Shown: one piece after another, positions 41,688-42,500 of the stretch
Layout of the letters: each line of letters opens with the position of its first letter
Numbering within the stretch: the first letter of the stretch is position 1
DNA from: Pigoraptor vietnamica
Lineage: Eukaryota > Opisthokonta > Filasterea
NCBI GenBank assembly: GCA_943704525.1
Contig: CALSCQ010000579.1
Location: 1-42,500 of the forward strand
Direction of reading: 5' to 3'
DNA length: 42,500 nt
Translations under genes and position numbers: made by a program
The notes under the pieces: generated by a model
What the model was told of the DNA's origin: nothing
Database searches by the model: none
What the model saw: only the letters and a program-made list of their open reading frames with translations

Positions 41688-42500
41688 ACAAACAAACACA
41701 CACACGCATTCGTAAGGCAAAGCGTGCGAAAGTGGCGATTCACGGTCCATGATACGCATGCATTCACACGCAGCAAGAGAGTCCCGAACGCACCCTCCGC
41801 GGGGGGTTGGGACACGTCGGGCAAGCCGTCCGTGTTGAGCTCGTTGAACATCGCAATGTCAATGTCCTTGACCTGTGCGAGTGTGCGCGTCGTGAGCAGG
41901 AGTGAGGGCCCACTGTCACATTACACGATAGCGCGAGCGGGACCGTTGCGCGGCCGCAGTGGGCGTGATCGCGTGCTACCAGCCATTCCTCTTGAGTCTC
42001 CATGTGCGCCCAACAACAAACATTGGATGCATCCCCACGAACCCCTTTTCAGCCGACAGACACAACAAACAGACGGACAGTCGCGGCAGTGCGCGCGCCA
42101 CAAGAGCCCTCCGCCACGTGCCTTGGTGTGTCCGTCCTCGTCCCACTCCACGCGCAGCGTGTCCTTGACCTCGTTGACCTTGATGAGCTTGGCCACCTGC
42201 ACCTGCCCGTTCGACCGCTTGAACATAATGTGCTTGCCGATTGCGCCCTCCGCACGCAGCACGCCGAGATTGCCGCACGCAACGAGGGCGCGGCGCTTGA
42301 ACATCTGCCGAGAGCGTGAATTGTGCTGTCAGTTGCAGCCCAACAGCTCTCTCGCCACGACGCCACGATTGCACAGCGCAGAATGCGACAGTGGTTCGCG
42401 CACGCAACACTTTAGAAGTACGACACGAGCATTTCGTGCGTCCACAACAACGACGAGTAGGAGCGGCACGTGGCATTGATTCAACGCGCACCTCGATGGG
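38435..42500 (-). CDS. F-box/WD40 protein with two Tudor-like segments (5' end outside window)
   Basis: Exons (high to low) 42500-42492 (partial), 42304-42122, 41872-41794, 41608-41488, 41183-41036, 40824-40642, 40481-40365, 40254-39850, 39715-39518, 39429-39213, 39042-38882 and 38746-38435; about 710 aa visible. N-terminal Tudor/SH3-like stretch (GKHIMFKRSNGQVQVAKLIK then TLRVEWDEDG), a Gly/Ala linker, helical segment (IEWFARQDQHVQSELLVRQL), F-box (MGTFLDKLPGNIAVRILSMV, then TLVCKPWHK and LWEDMCKQHGW), and seven WD repeats (first GHTGGVMCVAYDP; last GEHDGVVNAVAATPD, SVRIYRF). A second Tudor-like piece (GDHIKIRRKDGNIQLAQVLG, YRVRWIDNGQLYYRDVDEL) is inserted between blades 6 and 7. By architecture it is an SCF ubiquitin-ligase substrate receptor of the Cdc4/FBXW7 kind; the substrate is unknown. 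The join 41488/41183 is uncertain, and the intron after 42122 has a GC donor. Confidence 0.8.
40831..40860. repeat. 30-nt G homopolymer (C30 on the coding strand)
   Basis: Thirty consecutive G on the plus strand. On the F-box gene strand it is C30, placed six bases before the exon starting at 40824, so it serves as the polypyrimidine tract of that 3' splice site. It could form a G-quadruplex or i-motif and is prone to length errors in sequencing. Confidence 0.9.
41618..41687. repeat. (CA)n microsatellite in an F-box gene intron
   Basis: About 70 bases of uninterrupted CA repeat (GT on the gene strand) end shortly before the acceptor of the exon starting at 41608. Half of the intron 41793-41609 is repeat. 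Confidence 0.95.

Noticed and set aside
1-42500. Bacterial or organellar origin, operons, CRISPR, insertion sequences
   Set aside because: Consistent GT-AG introns and eukaryote-only genes (TOR, ARMC9, G beta, RER1, chimaerin) throughout. The short repeats seen are microsatellites and small tandem duplications only.

Overview
The window is nuclear DNA from a GC-rich, gene-dense, intron-rich unicellular eukaryote. By hand-splicing I recover 16 protein genes (14 complete, one cut at each edge). For every multi-exon gene the exons I chose join into one open frame, and the lengths match the families. About 100 coding introns are inferred, mostly 47-120 nt, with GT-AG ends and a donor preference for GTGCGT, GTGGGT and GTGAGT. 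The gene set (a TOR kinase, a kaptin/KICSTOR homolog, ARMC9, an SH2-C1-RhoGAP chimaerin, a RAD51AP1-like protein, calmodulin-lysine methyltransferase, a LARGE-like glycosyltransferase) suggests a flagellated single-celled relative of animals (holozoan, or more broadly Obazoa/Amorphea). I cannot name the species. No virus-like element, retroelement, tRNA, rRNA or CRISPR array was seen.

Layout: 1-572 (+) end of an unknown membrane protein; 886-3167 (+) kaptin homolog, 12 exons; 3509-4082 (+) eIF5A; 5993-4304 (-) formimidoylglutamase; 6143-8173 (+) intronless LARGE-like glycosyltransferase; 16706-8463 (-) complete TOR kinase, 15 exons, 2393 aa; 17046-17764 (+) small TPR co-chaperone-like protein; 22161-17794 (-) ARMC9, 18 exons; 22404-23899 (+) RAD51AP1-like; 25433-23961 (-) calmodulin-lysine N-methyltransferase; 25626-26989 (+) intronless secreted GH84-like glycosidase; 27321-30197 (+) aminopeptidase P; 31413-30430 (-) RER1; about 31680-32700 unassigned island; 33214-34469 (+) G protein beta; 35334-38094 (+) chimaerin-type Rac GAP; beyond 42500 to 38435 (-) an F-box/WD40 protein with two Tudor-like segments, cut at the window edge.

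Functional links: kaptin (KICSTOR, which recruits GATOR1 and restrains TORC1 in animals) lies about 5 kb from the TOR gene. eIF5A, aminopeptidase P and formimidoylglutamase are housekeeping translation, peptide and histidine-catabolism genes. G beta and chimaerin are signalling neighbours. LARGE, RER1 and the GH84-like protein belong to the secretory pathway. Genes largely alternate strand, giving very tight convergent 3' ends (29 and 61 nt) and shared divergent promoters, one carrying a perfect 18-bp E-box palindrome and one a CRE-like palindrome.

Best candidates for a second look: the F-box/WD40 protein with a Tudor-like insertion in its propeller; the LARGE-like enzyme whose second catalytic half has lost its metal motif; the surface-type GH84-like protein; the 16-nt terminal exon encoding the TOR FATC tail; and the 30-nt G homopolymer that forms the polypyrimidine tract of a 3' splice site.
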